Shown here: positions 1-9,179 of the stretch, piece by piece | Layout of the letters: each line of letters begins with the position of its first letter | How positions within the stretch are numbered: position 1 is the first letter of the stretch | From: Onishia taeanensis | GTDB lineage: Bacteria; Pseudomonadota; Gammaproteobacteria; Pseudomonadales; Halomonadaceae | Length of the DNA stretch: 64,000 nucleotides | Assembly (NCBI RefSeq): GCF_900100755.1 | Contig: NZ_FNCI01000017.1 | Coordinates: 1-64,000 of the forward strand | Direction: 5' to 3' | The notes under the pieces: model-generated | Told to the model about the DNA's origin: nothing | What the model saw: only the letters and a program-made list of their open reading frames with translations | Databases searched by the model: none | Program-made: the position numbers and the translations under genes

Positions 1-98
1 GGCGAAAGAGCGGAGTTTACGGGGTGTAAATGAGCATCTTGAGCCGATTTTTAACGCCGTATGGGCGAGCGCAGTACTTTTCAGACATTGCCTAGCGG
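1..98. other. Possible copy of an extragenic repeat element
   Basis: No convincing gene lies here. The only reading frame (29..94) would give a 21-residue peptide with no visible ribosome binding site. The reverse complement of positions 78-103 contains AGCCGCTAGGCA followed by ATGTC. A very similar string occurs at 5297-5313, near another direct repeat. This suggests an edge-truncated copy of a dispersed extragenic element. It is an impression from reading, not a search result. Confidence 0.3.
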
Positions 99-452
99 CT
101 AGAGCTCGTCGCGCCGCTTGCTGATACGACACCCCAGGCAGCGCCGAAAGGTTGCCTCGGCGGGCGCCACCACCAGCGTTCTGGCTGCGTCATCGACATT
201 GCCGCCGAGCGCCGAAAACGGCAGCGACACCAGAAACACCGCGGCTCCGCCCACGGTGGCCAACGCCAGCAGCGGCCGGGCCACCAACGCATCCGCGACC
301 ATCGCCCCGCCGCTTGGCTCTCGCTCCTGCACTGGCTGGGCCGCTTGGGCCGCTCCACTTCCGAAGATAGGACCGACGAGAATAGGGCCTAGCAGGAGTG
401 CCACGGCCATCAATGCGGGCATTACACCGGGTACCGTCCTGAGTTTGTGCAT
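99..452 (-). CDS. Small conserved membrane or secreted protein of unknown function
   Basis: This gene encodes 117 residues. A hydrophobic N-terminal segment (about residues 10-37) resembles a signal peptide or membrane helix ending in AAQA. A second hydrophobic stretch (about 58-82) follows, and a C-terminal tail carries CLGC and then a charged end. The start has a good ribosome site (GAGGAG, about ten bases upstream). Proteins of this shape, a short two-helix protein ending in a Cys-x2-Cys motif, are common in Halomonas and Pseudomonas relatives and are sometimes labelled multidrug transporter, which the size does not support. It is divergent from the MATE gene to its right. The function is not known to me. 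Confidence 0.6.
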   Translation of the reverse strand: MHKLRTVPGVMPALMAVALLLGPILVGPIFGSGAAQAAQPVQEREPSGGAMVADALVARPLLALATVGGAAVFLVSLPFSALGGNVDDAARTLVVAPAEATFRRCLGCRISKRRDEL

Positions 453-634
453 GCTGAGTCGCTCCTCGTGTCAGTCAGCGTTACGAATGATAGCGCTACC
501 CGCAGTGTAGTAGGGTTGCCCACCTGGCGGACGACCGGGCTTGTCCGCCGACCACCAAGGTATGCTGTCAGGATTGAAGCATGACAGCGTTTGTATGTTG
601 CCATCCCACTGGCTCGCTCGACCGAGGAAACGGT

Positions 635-1969
635 TTGTCCACTCAACGCACCGCTGCACCGCGCATCTGGCCCCTGGCCTGGCCGATCATCCTCTCCAAC
701 ATCACCGTCCCGCTGCTGGGACTGGTCGATACCGCGGTGGTCGGCCACCTGCCGGACTCCCGCTATCTGGCGGCGGTGACGCTGGGCGCCGCCCTGTTCA
801 GCTTTCTCTACTGGGGCTTTGGCTTCCTGCGCATGGGCACCACCGGCATGACCTCCCAGGCGGTCGGCCGCGAAGACGATACCGAGGTGCGCACCCTGCT
901 CGGCCAGTCGCTGGTGATGGCCGCCGTCATCGGCGCCGGGCTGATTCTATTCTCGACGCCGCTGATCAAGCTGGGCCTCATGCTGCTCGACGGCAGCGAC
1001 GAGGCCACCGCCCTCGCCCACGAATATGCCGGCATTCGCATCCTCTCCGCGCCTGCGGTGCTTGCCAACTACGCGATTCTCGGCTGGTTTCTCGGCCAGC
1101 AGAATTCCCGGGTCACCCTGATCCTGATGGTGCTGACCAACAGTGTGAATATCGCCCTCGACCTGTGGTTCGTGGTGGGACTAGGCATGACCAGCGACGG
1201 CGTGGCCTGGGCCACGGTAATCGCCGACTACACGGCGCTGAGCGCAGGCCTATGGCTGGTGAGAAGCCAGCTCGGCGTCCTGGGCGGGCAGCTCGACCGC
1301 GCGCGGCTGATCGCCCTCAATGCCTACCAGGCGCTGTTCGCGGTCAATGCTCAGCTGTTCTTGCGCACACTGGGCCTTCTGTTCGCGACGGCCTTCTTTA
1401 CCGCCCAGGGCGCCAGCCAGGGGGATACGGTGCTGGCGGCCAATGCGGTCCTCTTGCAGTTCATCATGCTTACCTCCTACGGCCTGGATGGCTTCGCCCA
1501 TGCCGCCGAGGCATTGACCGGGCGTGCCGTAGGCCGGGCGCGCTGGGACGAATTCGCCGCCGCGGTGCGCAGCGCCGGACGCTTCTCGCTGGCCATCGCC
1601 GCCGCGGCCATGCTGGCCTTCGCGCTGGGCGGCGAGGCATTGATCGCCCTGCTGACCGACCTGCCCGAAGTGCGCGCCACGGCGGCCGTCTATCTGCCTT
1701 GGATGGTGTTGATGCCTCTGCTCGCGGTATGGAGCTACCTGCTGGATGGCGTCTTCATTGGCGCCACGGCCACCCGGGAGATGCGCAACAGCATCTTCGT
1801 CGGGCTCGCTGCCTACCTGCCGCTATGGTGGCTCACCCAGCCGATGGGCAACCACGGGCTGTGGCTCGCCTTCAGTGCCTTCATGCTGGTGCGCTCGGCG
1901 ACGCTGGGCGCCTATTACCTCCATTATCGTCGCCATGTATGGATCGCCGGGGGCGACCATGGTCGATAG
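635..1969 (+). CDS. MATE/DinF family multidrug and toxin efflux transporter
   Basis: The product is a polytopic inner-membrane antiporter of about 444 residues with roughly twelve hydrophobic segments. The N-terminal stretch PLAWPIILSNITVPLLGLVD and the following VVGHL are typical of the DinF branch of the MATE family. Members exchange organic cations or drugs for Na+ or H+; the substrate here cannot be read from sequence. An in-frame ATG exists at 581, but the family normally begins just before the first helix. The TTG at 635 is preceded by GAGGAAA at good spacing, so I prefer it. The gene stands alone, with AtoE about 80 bases downstream on the same strand. Confidence 0.85.
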   Translation: MSTQRTAAPRIWPLAWPIILSNITVPLLGLVDTAVVGHLPDSRYLAAVTLGAALFSFLYWGFGFLRMGTTGMTSQAVGREDDTEVRTLLGQSLVMAAVIGAGLILFSTPLIKLGLMLLDGSDEATALAHEYAGIRILSAPAVLANYAILGWFLGQQNSRVTLILMVLTNSVNIALDLWFVVGLGMTSDGVAWATVIADYTALSAGLWLVRSQLGVLGGQLDRARLIALNAYQALFAVNAQLFLRTLGLLFATAFFTAQGASQGDTVLAANAVLLQFIMLTSYGLDGFAHAAEALTGRAVGRARWDEFAAAVRSAGRFSLAIAAAAMLAFALGGEALIALLTDLPEVRATAAVYLPWMVLMPLLAVWSYLLDGVFIGATATREMRNSIFVGLAAYLPLWWLTQPMGNHGLWLAFSAFMLVRSATLGAYYLHYRRHVWIAGGDHGR

Positions 1970-2051
1970 TCCCTTCGCGGCACAATCCGCTAACGTGGTG
2001 TATCGGATTTTCTTAATTCGCTAACTTCACACACACGAGAAGACCACGATC

Positions 2052-3362
2052 ATGCTCAAGTTTCTCTCGCGGCCGGCCGTCAAGCTGGTCGAGCGCTACC
2101 TGCCGGATCCGTATATCTTCGTGCTACTGCTGACGCTGGTCGCCGCCGTCGCGGCCATCGCGGTCGAGCGCCAGACACCTCTCGAGGTGCTGCGCTTCTG
2201 GGGCGACGGCTTCTGGAACCTGCTGACCTTCTCGATGCAGATGCTGCTGGTACTGATCACCGGCTTCATGCTCGCCAACACGCCGCCGGTCAAGCGCGCA
2301 CTGTCGGGGCTTGCCAGCAAGGCCAAGAACGCCGGTGGCGCCATCGTGCTGGTGACCGTGGTGTCCCTTGTGGCCAGCTGGATCAACTGGGGCTTCGGCC
2401 TGGTGGTCGGGGCGCTGTTCGCCAAGGAGCTGGCTCGCCAGGTCCGCGTCGACTATCGCTTGCTGGTGGCCAGTGCCTATTCGGGCTTCTTGATCTGGCA
2501 CGCCGGGCTCGCCGGCTCGATCCCGCTGACCATCGCCACCGAAGGGCACTTCACCGTCGAGCAGATCGGCGTGATCCCCACCTCCGAGACCATCTTTTCC
2601 TGGTTCAACCTGGCGATCGTCGGCGTGCTGCTGATCAGCGTACCGCTGGTCAACCGCCTGATGCTGCCAAGCGAAGACGAGAGCGTTTACGTCGACCCGG
2701 CGCTGTTGGAGGAAGATCAGGAAACCCGCGTGCGCATCACCCGCCCGGCCGAGCGCCTCGAGAACAGCCGCGCCCTGGCCTGGCTAGTCGGCATACCCGG
2801 CCTGCTGTTCCTGCTTGACCACTTCGTGCTGCGCGGCGGCGGGCTCAACCTCAACGTGATCAACTTCCTGTTCCTGTTCCTGGCCATCGTGCTGCACCAG
2901 ACGCCGCGCCGGCTGCTCGCCAGCCTTCAGGAAGCCATCAAGGGTGGCGCCGGCATCGTCATCCAGTTCCCCTTCTATGCCGGCATCATGGCCATCATGG
3001 TGCAGTCAGGACTGGCCCAGACGCTGTCGGAAGCCTTCGTCTCCTTCGCCAGCGCCGAAACGCTGCCCTTCTGGTCGTTCATCAGCGCCGGCGTGGTCAA
3101 CCTGTTCGTGCCGTCCGGCGGCGGCCAGTGGGCGGTGCAGGCACCGGTGATGCTGCCAGCGGCGGCGGCGCTGGGCGCCGATGTGCCGCGCATCGCCATG
3201 GCGGTCGCCTGGGGCGACGCCTGGACCAACCTGCTGCAGCCCTTCTGGGCGCTGCCGGTGCTGGCCATCGCCGGCCTCAAGGCCAAAGACATCATGGGTT
3301 ACTGCCTGATCCAGCTGTTCATCAGCGGCGCCATCATCGCGCTGGGGTTGACCTTCCTGTAG
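2052..3362 (+). CDS. atoE: Short-chain fatty acid transporter, AtoE family
   Basis: This 436-residue inner-membrane protein has about ten or more helices. It contains SWINWGFGLVVGALFAKEL and a C-terminal VNLFVPSGGGQWAVQAP, hallmarks of the AtoE/short-chain fatty acid transporter family, which is predicted to move acetoacetate, butyrate and similar acids. No ato catabolic genes are adjacent. A hotdog acyl-CoA thioesterase follows 150 bases later on the same strand, which is compatible with acyl metabolism but does not prove a link. The length matches the family. The start ATG is preceded by GAGAAG. Confidence 0.85.
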   Translation: MLKFLSRPAVKLVERYLPDPYIFVLLLTLVAAVAAIAVERQTPLEVLRFWGDGFWNLLTFSMQMLLVLITGFMLANTPPVKRALSGLASKAKNAGGAIVLVTVVSLVASWINWGFGLVVGALFAKELARQVRVDYRLLVASAYSGFLIWHAGLAGSIPLTIATEGHFTVEQIGVIPTSETIFSWFNLAIVGVLLISVPLVNRLMLPSEDESVYVDPALLEEDQETRVRITRPAERLENSRALAWLVGIPGLLFLLDHFVLRGGGLNLNVINFLFLFLAIVLHQTPRRLLASLQEAIKGGAGIVIQFPFYAGIMAIMVQSGLAQTLSEAFVSFASAETLPFWSFISAGVVNLFVPSGGGQWAVQAPVMLPAAAALGADVPRIAMAVAWGDAWTNLLQPFWALPVLAIAGLKAKDIMGYCLIQLFISGAIIALGLTFL

Positions 3363-3406
3363 GAGGCGAACAGCGGCATTATCCAGGCCACACATGACCT
3401 CCAAAG

Positions 3407-3435
3407 CCCCTGGCGTCGGGAGTCATCGCCAGGGG
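3407..3435 (+). terminator. Stem-loop after the AtoE gene
   Basis: A perfect nine-pair stem (3407-3415 with 3427-3435) encloses an eleven-base loop, 44 bases after the stop codon. The tail (TTAGC) is poor in T, so it is at best a weak intrinsic terminator. Confidence 0.4.
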
Positions 3436-3515
3436 TTAGCTACCCGTGTACGGGGGCGTCACGCTATGATGGGAGACATAACAAGCATTCTGACTCCCAT
3501 CCCCTGGAGCCCACC

Positions 3516-4070
3516 GTGAGCTACAACGACCTACCCCGCCAGCACGAACTCTCGATGACCGTGCTGATGACCCCCGACATGGCCAATTTCAGCGGCAAGG
3601 TGCACGGCGGCGCCATCCTCAAGAAGCTCGACGAGGTCGCCTACGCCTGTGCCAGCCGCTATTCCGGCCATTATGTGGTGACACTTTCCGTGGATCAGGT
3701 GAAGTTTTCCCAGCCGATCCATGTCGGCGAGCTGGTCACCTTCCTGGCATCGGTCAACCACGTCGGCAGTTCCTCGATGGAAGTCGGCATCAAAGTGATC
3801 GCCGAGTCGATTCAGGAACGCGTGATCCGCCATACCAACAGCTGCTACCTGACCATGGTGGCCATGGACAGTAACGGCAAGCCGGCCAAGGTCGCGCCCC
3901 TACCGCTGGAAACTCCGCTCCAACAGCTGCGCTTCGAGAAGGCCGCACTGCGCAAGAAGCTGCGCAAGCAGGAAGAAGAGCAGGAGCGCCAGACCCAGGA
4001 AAGCTATTACGCCGAACGCAAGGCGGCTCTAGAAGCCTCTCACAAGGCCTCTAACAAGAGCGCTACGTAA
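3516..4070 (+). CDS. Acyl-CoA thioesterase, hotdog fold
   Basis: The product has 184 residues. Residues 1 to about 125 form a hotdog thioesterase domain with the signature GKVHGGAILKKLDEVAY, in which the long helix follows the HGG turn, and the strand VVTLSVDQVKFSQPIHVGE. This is the YciA/acyl-CoA hydrolase type, which cleaves acyl-CoA to free acid and CoA in the cytoplasm. The last ~50 residues are strongly charged and probably helical (KKLRKQEEEQERQTQE), an extension found in many gammaproteobacterial members. The start is GTG with TGGAG upstream. A strong terminator follows the stop codon. Confidence 0.88.
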   Translation: MSYNDLPRQHELSMTVLMTPDMANFSGKVHGGAILKKLDEVAYACASRYSGHYVVTLSVDQVKFSQPIHVGELVTFLASVNHVGSSSMEVGIKVIAESIQERVIRHTNSCYLTMVAMDSNGKPAKVAPLPLETPLQQLRFEKAALRKKLRKQEEEQERQTQESYYAERKAALEASHKASNKSAT

Positions 4071-4094
4071 CCCGGTTTCCAAGCCCCACAGCCA

Positions 4095-4127
4095 AACGGG
4101 GCAAGCCAATGGCCTGCCCCGTTTTTT
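4095..4127 (+). terminator. Rho-independent terminator of the thioesterase gene
   Basis: A nine-pair GC-rich stem (4095-4103 with 4115-4123) is followed by a run of T, 25 bases after the thioesterase stop codon. It has the standard intrinsic terminator architecture. Confidence 0.88.
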
Positions 4128-4189
4128 ATCGCTAACCGTCACTGCCCCGCTAACCGCTAGCGCCATGGCATTCGCTACCGAGACTTGGC

Positions 4190-4324
4190 CTAGCTTTCGG
4201 CCGCTTCCTCGATCGCCTGGCCACCCTGCTGGATGTCCTCGCCGGCACCGCGCATGGTGTTACAGCCGGCCAGCAGCGACACGGAAAACAGGGTCAGGAG
4301 CGTCAGAGCAATCAATCGTGTCAT
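4190..4324 (-). CDS. Entericidin EcnA/B-like small lipoprotein
   Basis: This 44-residue product starts at the ATG complementary to 4322-4324, with GAGGAC placed about seven bases upstream. An N-terminal hydrophobic segment ends in the lipobox LLAGC (Cys21), followed by NTMRGAGEDIQQGGQAIEEA. This is the entericidin family pattern of a very short lipoprotein with a Gly/Gln/Ala-rich amphipathic helix after the lipidated cysteine. In E. coli, EcnA and EcnB act as a membrane antidote/toxin pair. Only one copy is present here, and many bacteria carry a single gene of unclear role. It is convergent with the thioesterase and has its own promoter space to the right. Confidence 0.85.
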   Translation of the reverse strand: MTRLIALTLLTLFSVSLLAGCNTMRGAGEDIQQGGQAIEEAAES

Positions 4325-4475
4325 CGTGATGTCCTCATCGAGTGGCATGGGTAAATTCGCAAACTATCGCTACTACATTAGCACTCTTTACAGCGCACAC
4401 CCCATCTTACTGCGAGGCCCATGCAATAGTACTAATACGATAGAAGGAGATATTCCCTCGCAAGAGACGGCAGCG

Positions 4476-5234
4476 CTACCCCACCACCAGGCGCACGATG
4501 ATCGCCCCGATCACCGCAAGCGTCAGCCAGCGCACCCATAGCGCCCCGCGAGGCCCCATATTGACGCGCACCGCTAGCCAGGCGCCGCTCATGCTACCCA
4601 CCGCCAACAGCAGGCCATAGCTCCAGCGTACCTGATCGTGATACAGAAACAGCGCCAGCGCCGGCAAGGTGTAAATCAGGATGATAAAGACCTTGAAGAC
4701 GTTGACCTGGGCCAGGTCGATCTTCAATAACCGGTAGAGCACGACAATGAATAACACTCCCACGCCGACCTGAATGAAGCCGCCGTATATACCAATCGCA
4801 AACATCGCCAGGTAGACCAGCGGCGTCAGGCGTTCGCGGGTCAACGGCCGGGTCTCGAGCTGCGGCTGAGGCAGCAGCATCATCAGCGCACTGGCCGCCA
4901 TCACCGTGACCAGCACTGCCTCGAAGAGAGCATCGCTGACCTGCAGTGCCAGCCAGACGCCGAGCAGCGAGCCGATCACCGACGGCACCGCCAGACGCAG
5001 GCTGAGCCCTACCTGGCTGGCCCCGGCGCGGCGAAAGTTGCCTACCGCCGACAGGCTCTGGAAGACGATCGACACTCGATTGGTGCCGTTGGCCACCTGC
5101 GCAGGCAACCCCAGAAACATCAGCAGCGGCAGGGTCAGCATCGAGCCGCCCGCCGAGAGCACGTTAATGAAACCGGCCAGGCCGCCAATGGCAATCAGGG
5201 CCAGGGCATCGTAAAGGCTTGGGAATGCCGTCAT
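4476..5234 (-). CDS. TauE/SafE family sulfite or organic-acid permease
   Basis: The product has 252 residues in about eight hydrophobic helices. The internal-repeat motifs of the family are visible: GGLAGFINVLSAGGSMLTLP near the N-terminus and IGIYGGFIQVGVGVLFIVVL in the second half. Members export sulfite, sulfoacetate or related anions across the inner membrane; the substrate cannot be assigned. The gene is monocistronic by appearance, with 276 non-coding bases separating it from putA, which lies upstream on the same strand. Confidence 0.85.
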   Translation of the reverse strand: MTAFPSLYDALALIAIGGLAGFINVLSAGGSMLTLPLLMFLGLPAQVANGTNRVSIVFQSLSAVGNFRRAGASQVGLSLRLAVPSVIGSLLGVWLALQVSDALFEAVLVTVMAASALMMLLPQPQLETRPLTRERLTPLVYLAMFAIGIYGGFIQVGVGVLFIVVLYRLLKIDLAQVNVFKVFIILIYTLPALALFLYHDQVRWSYGLLLAVGSMSGAWLAVRVNMGPRGALWVRWLTLAVIGAIIVRLVVG

Positions 5235-5260
5235 GTCACCTCCGCTGTGACGAGCGCAAT

Positions 5261-5317
5261 GTCGCTAGGGGTTGTCGCGAGAGAATGCCCCGGAGAAGCC
5301 GCTAGGCATTGTCGCCA
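5261..5317. repeat. Pair of imperfect 20-bp direct repeats
   Basis: GTCGCTAGGGGTTGTCGCGA (5261-5280) and GCCGCTAGGCATTGTCGCCA (5298-5317) differ at four positions. The second copy also resembles the inverted element at the left end of the window (positions 78-103). They sit in the intergenic gap between the TauE gene and putA and may belong to a dispersed extragenic repeat family. Confidence 0.4.
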
Positions 5318-5392
5318 AAAACCTGGGGAGCAAATCATGACACGAAACGACAACGGAGCGTATCGCCCCAAGGCGAGACTGGGCCTGGTAGG

Positions 5393-5433
5393 CATGCAAA
5401 AACGCCCGTATGCGCCTTGGCGACATACGGGCG
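5393..5433 (-). terminator. Rho-independent terminator of putA
   Basis: A perfect ten-pair stem (5403-5412 with 5424-5433) with an eleven-base loop is followed on the minus strand by TTTTTGC. It lies 78 bases beyond the putA stop codon and is correctly oriented for it. Confidence 0.8.
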
Positions 5434-5510
5434 AGTTTGTCAGATAGAACAGCGCTGGAAGGCGTCGGTATAACCCAGGGAAGCGACCCAGCGGGCCGCC
5501 CCCTAGGGGG

Positions 5511-8500
5511 TTACTCGGCGGTTGCCAGCAGGCTGGCGTTACCGCCCGCCGCGGTAGTATCGATGCACAGATGGCGCTCCACCGCGAAACGCTCAGGCGC
5601 AATGGTCTGCGTCTCGAGCGTGACGATGGCGCCTTCGCGCTGGGCAAGCGCCAGGCGCAGCTCGCGGTTCCAGTCGCTGGCACCGGTGGCGGCCACGGCG
5701 GCGATACCCTTGACCTTGGTCAGGGTCTCGGCCGCGATGCTGCCATCGACTTCAGCGACGGGGGCGCCGGCCTGTTTAAGCGCCTGCACGGCCTGAGTCG
5801 CGCCGGGTACCACGATCACCGCCGGGCAGCCCACGCCGAGGGCCTGCACCGCCTGGGCGATGGCGATATCGAGGGTCGGTCCCAGACACAGCACCGGGCC
5901 CTTCGGATACATCGCCAGCCGGTTGCTCTCGCCTGTCGGCCCCGGCAGCGTCTGCGGGGTCATGTCCAGCGCGGCGGTCTCGGAAAGCGCCTTGCGAATT
6001 ACGCCGCCCTTGCCGGAGAGCACCTTGCGCAGCACTTCGACACGGTCGGGTCGCGCCGCCCAGTTGCGCGCATCCAGGCCGTCGAGGGCCGACTGCAGCG
6101 TCTCGAGAGAGACGGCCTCACCCTTGGGTGCCTCTAGGTGCTCGACAGCCGCCGTACGGCGGAAGCGATTGACGTAGAGCGGACCGCCGGCCTTGGGTCC
6201 GGTACCCGAGAGGCCTTCGCCGCCGAAGGGCTGGGAGCCGACGATGGCGCCGATCTGGTTGCGATTGACGTAGACGTTACCGACCCGAATGCGCCCGACG
6301 ATCTGCTGAACGCGGTCATCGATACGGGTGTGCAGACCGAAGGTCAGCCCGTATCCCCGGTCGTTGATATCATCGACGACCTTGTCGATATCCCGCGCCT
6401 TGAAGGTGGCCACGTGTAGGATCGGGCCGAAGATTTCGCGTTCGAGATCCTCGATGCCGCCGACTTCGACGACCGCCGGGCTGACGAAGGTGCCTTCGCT
6501 AGGCACCGGCAGCTTCTTGAGCACCTTGCCGGCCTTTTCCTGCGCCGCCAGGTAGTCAGAAATCTCGGCTTGGGCGTCGGCGTCGATCACCGGCGAGACG
6601 TCGGTGTCGGTGTTCCATGGGTCGCCGATCACCAGCGCATCCATGGCGCCATCGAGCATCGTCAGGAGTCGCTCGCGCGCCTCTTCCTGAACATAGAGCA
6701 TCCGGAGGGCCGAACAGCGCTGGCCCGCAGACTGGAAGGAGGAAATCAGGATGTCGCGCACCGCCTGCTCGGTCAGTGCCGTCGAATCCACGATCATCGC
6801 ATTCAGGCCGCCGGTCTCGGCGATCAGCACCGCATCGGGGCCTGCATTCTCCACCAGCGCCTTATGGATGATCTGCGCCACCTCGGTCGAGCCGGTGAAG
6901 CAGACGCCGGCAAGGCGCGGATCGCTGGTCAGCGGACCGCCGACGGTCGGCCCATCGCCCGGCAGCAGCTGTAGCGCCGCCTCCGGCAGGCCGGCCTCGC
7001 GCATCAGTTCGACGGCGCGGGCGGCAATCAGGGGCGTCTGCTCGGCGGGCTTGGCCAGCACCGCATTGCCCCCTGCCAGCGCCGCGGCGATCTGGCCGGT
7101 GAAGATGGCCAGCGGGAAGTTCCACGGGCTGATGCAAACGAAGATGCCGCGCGCCTTGCCGGGCTCTTCCGTCTCCAGCCGCTCGCAGTCGTTGGCATAG
7201 TAGCGCAGGAAGTCCACCGCCTCGCGGACCTCGGCGATGCCATCGAACATCATCTTGCCGGCTTCGCGGGTCGTGATGACGGTCAGCTCGGCGAAGTTCT
7301 CCTCGTAGAGGTCGGCGATACGGCGCAGCACGGCGGCACGCTCAGACGCCGGCCGGCCAGACCAGTCGCGGAAGCCATCCTCGGCGGCGTCGAGCGCCGA
7401 TGCCACCTCTTCCGGCGTGGCCTCATACACCTTGCCGACCACGCGAGAGCCGTCGGCGGGGGACAGCGCATCGCGGCCAGGTCCCTGCGGCGCCGGACTG
7501 CCGGCGAGCATCGGCGCAGCGGTCCAGGTGGTATCGGCGAACGCCTCGCGGCCCGCGATCAGCGACTGGATCGAGGCCGGCTCGTTGATACGGTAACCCC
7601 GGGAGTTCTTGCGCTCCGGCGCGAAGAGTTCACCGGGTTGGCGAATCGACGGGCTAGAGATGGACTCGCCCAGGCCCTGCATCTCGGCCACCGGGTCATT
7701 GGACACTTCGCTGGCGGGAATCGATTCATCCACCACCTGGTTGACGAACGATGAGTTGGCCCCGTTCTCGAGCAGGCGGCGCACCAGGTAGGCCAGCAGA
7801 TCACGGTGAGCACCGACCGGGGCATAGATCCGGCAGTGGGTGCCTTCCGACTGCTTGACGATGTGGTGCAGCGATTCGCCCATGCCATGCAGGCGCTGGA
7901 ACTCGTAGCTGTCCTTGTCGTCGCCCGCCATAGCGACGATAGCGGCACAGGTATGGGCGTTATGGGTGGCAAACTGCGGATAGATACGGTCACGATAGTC
8001 GAGCAGCATCTGGGCACAGGCCATGTAGCTGACGTCGGTGTTGACCTTGCGGGTGAAGACCGGGAAGGTGTCGACGCCCATTTCCTGGGCCAGCTTGATC
8101 TCGGTATCCCAATAGGCGCCTTTCACCAGTCGCACCATGATCTTGCGGTCGTAGCGCTCGGCCATTTCGTAAAGCGCTTCGATCGCCGGCGCGGCGCGGC
8201 GTCCATAGGCCTGGATCACGACCCCAAAGCCGTTCCAATCTTCAAGGCTCGGATCGGCCAGCAGCGCTTCGATCACATCCAGCGACAGGTCCAGGCGATC
8301 CTGTTCCTCGGCGTCGATATTGAAGCCGATATTGGCCTTGGCGGCTTGCCTCACCAGCTCCTGCGCACGGGGCAGCAGCTCGGTCATCACCGTTTCACGG
8401 TGGGTATATTCATAGCGCGGATGCAGCGCCGAGAGCTTGACCGAGATGCCGGGGCTCCCGCGCACATCGCCCTTGGCCTGCTTGGCGATGGCCGCGATGG

Positions 8501-9179
8501 CATTGGCGTAGGCATCGTAATAGCGCACCGCATCCTCATCGGTGCGCGCCGCCTCGCCCAGCATGTCGTAGGAATAGGTGTAGCCCTGTTTCTCGAGCTC
8601 ACGAGCATTCTTCATGCCTTCCTGGATGGTCTGACCGAGCACGAATTGACGGCCCAGAATCTTCATCGACTGGCCGACCGCCGTCCGCACCACCGGCTCA
8701 CCCATCCGGCGTACCAGGCTGCGCAGGGCCCGCACTGGCCCCTTGGGATCATCATCCAACACCTTGCCGGTCAGCATCAGCGCCCAGGTGGAGGCATTGA
8801 CCATCGATGAAGAGGACTTGCCCAAGTGAGCGCCCCAGTCGGACGGCTCGATCTTGTCGTGGATCAGATCGTCGATCGTCTCCGCGTCGGGTACGCGCAG
8901 CAAGGCCTCGGCCAAGCACATCAGGCCGACGCCTTCCTCTGTCGAGAGGCCGTATTCGGCGAGAAACGCCTCCATCATCGAAGGCGATGTTTCCTTGCGG
9001 ACCCGTTCCACATAGTTGGCACCCACTTCGGCCACCTTGCGGCGATCATCCTCCGACAACTTGATGCGTTCGACCAGCCCACTCAGCACCGCCGCCTCGT
9101 CGGCCGCATAATGAGCACGGATACGTGAGCGCGACTCGCTCACGCTACCGTCTTGGGGCGTTGTCACTTCATTCATCAT
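5511..9179 (-). CDS. putA: Bifunctional proline dehydrogenase / P5C dehydrogenase PutA
   Basis: This 1222-residue cytoplasmic flavoenzyme oxidises proline to pyrroline-5-carboxylate (FAD) and then to glutamate (NAD). Domains in order are an N-terminal helical arm (to about 130), a PRODH barrel with RLVKGAYWDTE near residue 356, an aldehyde dehydrogenase domain with ETGG and the catalytic cysteine in SAGQRCSAL near residue 822, and a C-terminal domain (about 1030-1222). It is about 100 residues shorter than E. coli PutA. The ribbon-helix-helix DNA-binding domain is absent, since the protein begins directly with the arm, so it should be a non-autoregulatory PutA. There is no putP or putR in the window. 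In halophiles it would help turn over the compatible solute proline. Confidence 0.96.
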   Translation of the reverse strand: MMNEVTTPQDGSVSESRSRIRAHYAADEAAVLSGLVERIKLSEDDRRKVAEVGANYVERVRKETSPSMMEAFLAEYGLSTEEGVGLMCLAEALLRVPDAETIDDLIHDKIEPSDWGAHLGKSSSSMVNASTWALMLTGKVLDDDPKGPVRALRSLVRRMGEPVVRTAVGQSMKILGRQFVLGQTIQEGMKNARELEKQGYTYSYDMLGEAARTDEDAVRYYDAYANAIAAIAKQAKGDVRGSPGISVKLSALHPRYEYTHRETVMTELLPRAQELVRQAAKANIGFNIDAEEQDRLDLSLDVIEALLADPSLEDWNGFGVVIQAYGRRAAPAIEALYEMAERYDRKIMVRLVKGAYWDTEIKLAQEMGVDTFPVFTRKVNTDVSYMACAQMLLDYRDRIYPQFATHNAHTCAAIVAMAGDDKDSYEFQRLHGMGESLHHIVKQSEGTHCRIYAPVGAHRDLLAYLVRRLLENGANSSFVNQVVDESIPASEVSNDPVAEMQGLGESISSPSIRQPGELFAPERKNSRGYRINEPASIQSLIAGREAFADTTWTAAPMLAGSPAPQGPGRDALSPADGSRVVGKVYEATPEEVASALDAAEDGFRDWSGRPASERAAVLRRIADLYEENFAELTVITTREAGKMMFDGIAEVREAVDFLRYYANDCERLETEEPGKARGIFVCISPWNFPLAIFTGQIAAALAGGNAVLAKPAEQTPLIAARAVELMREAGLPEAALQLLPGDGPTVGGPLTSDPRLAGVCFTGSTEVAQIIHKALVENAGPDAVLIAETGGLNAMIVDSTALTEQAVRDILISSFQSAGQRCSALRMLYVQEEARERLLTMLDGAMDALVIGDPWNTDTDVSPVIDADAQAEISDYLAAQEKAGKVLKKLPVPSEGTFVSPAVVEVGGIEDLEREIFGPILHVATFKARDIDKVVDDINDRGYGLTFGLHTRIDDRVQQIVGRIRVGNVYVNRNQIGAIVGSQPFGGEGLSGTGPKAGGPLYVNRFRRTAAVEHLEAPKGEAVSLETLQSALDGLDARNWAARPDRVEVLRKVLSGKGGVIRKALSETAALDMTPQTLPGPTGESNRLAMYPKGPVLCLGPTLDIAIAQAVQALGVGCPAVIVVPGATQAVQALKQAGAPVAEVDGSIAAETLTKVKGIAAVAATGASDWNRELRLALAQREGAIVTLETQTIAPERFAVERHLCIDTTAAGGNASLLATAE

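Noticed and set aside
29..94. 21-codon frame at the window start
   Set aside because: No ribosome site; better explained as part of an extragenic element or the end of an upstream region.
7806..8810. Plus-strand frame of 334 codons opposite putA
   Set aside because: It is complementary to the PRODH domain, has His/Gln/Arg-rich composition and no ribosome site.
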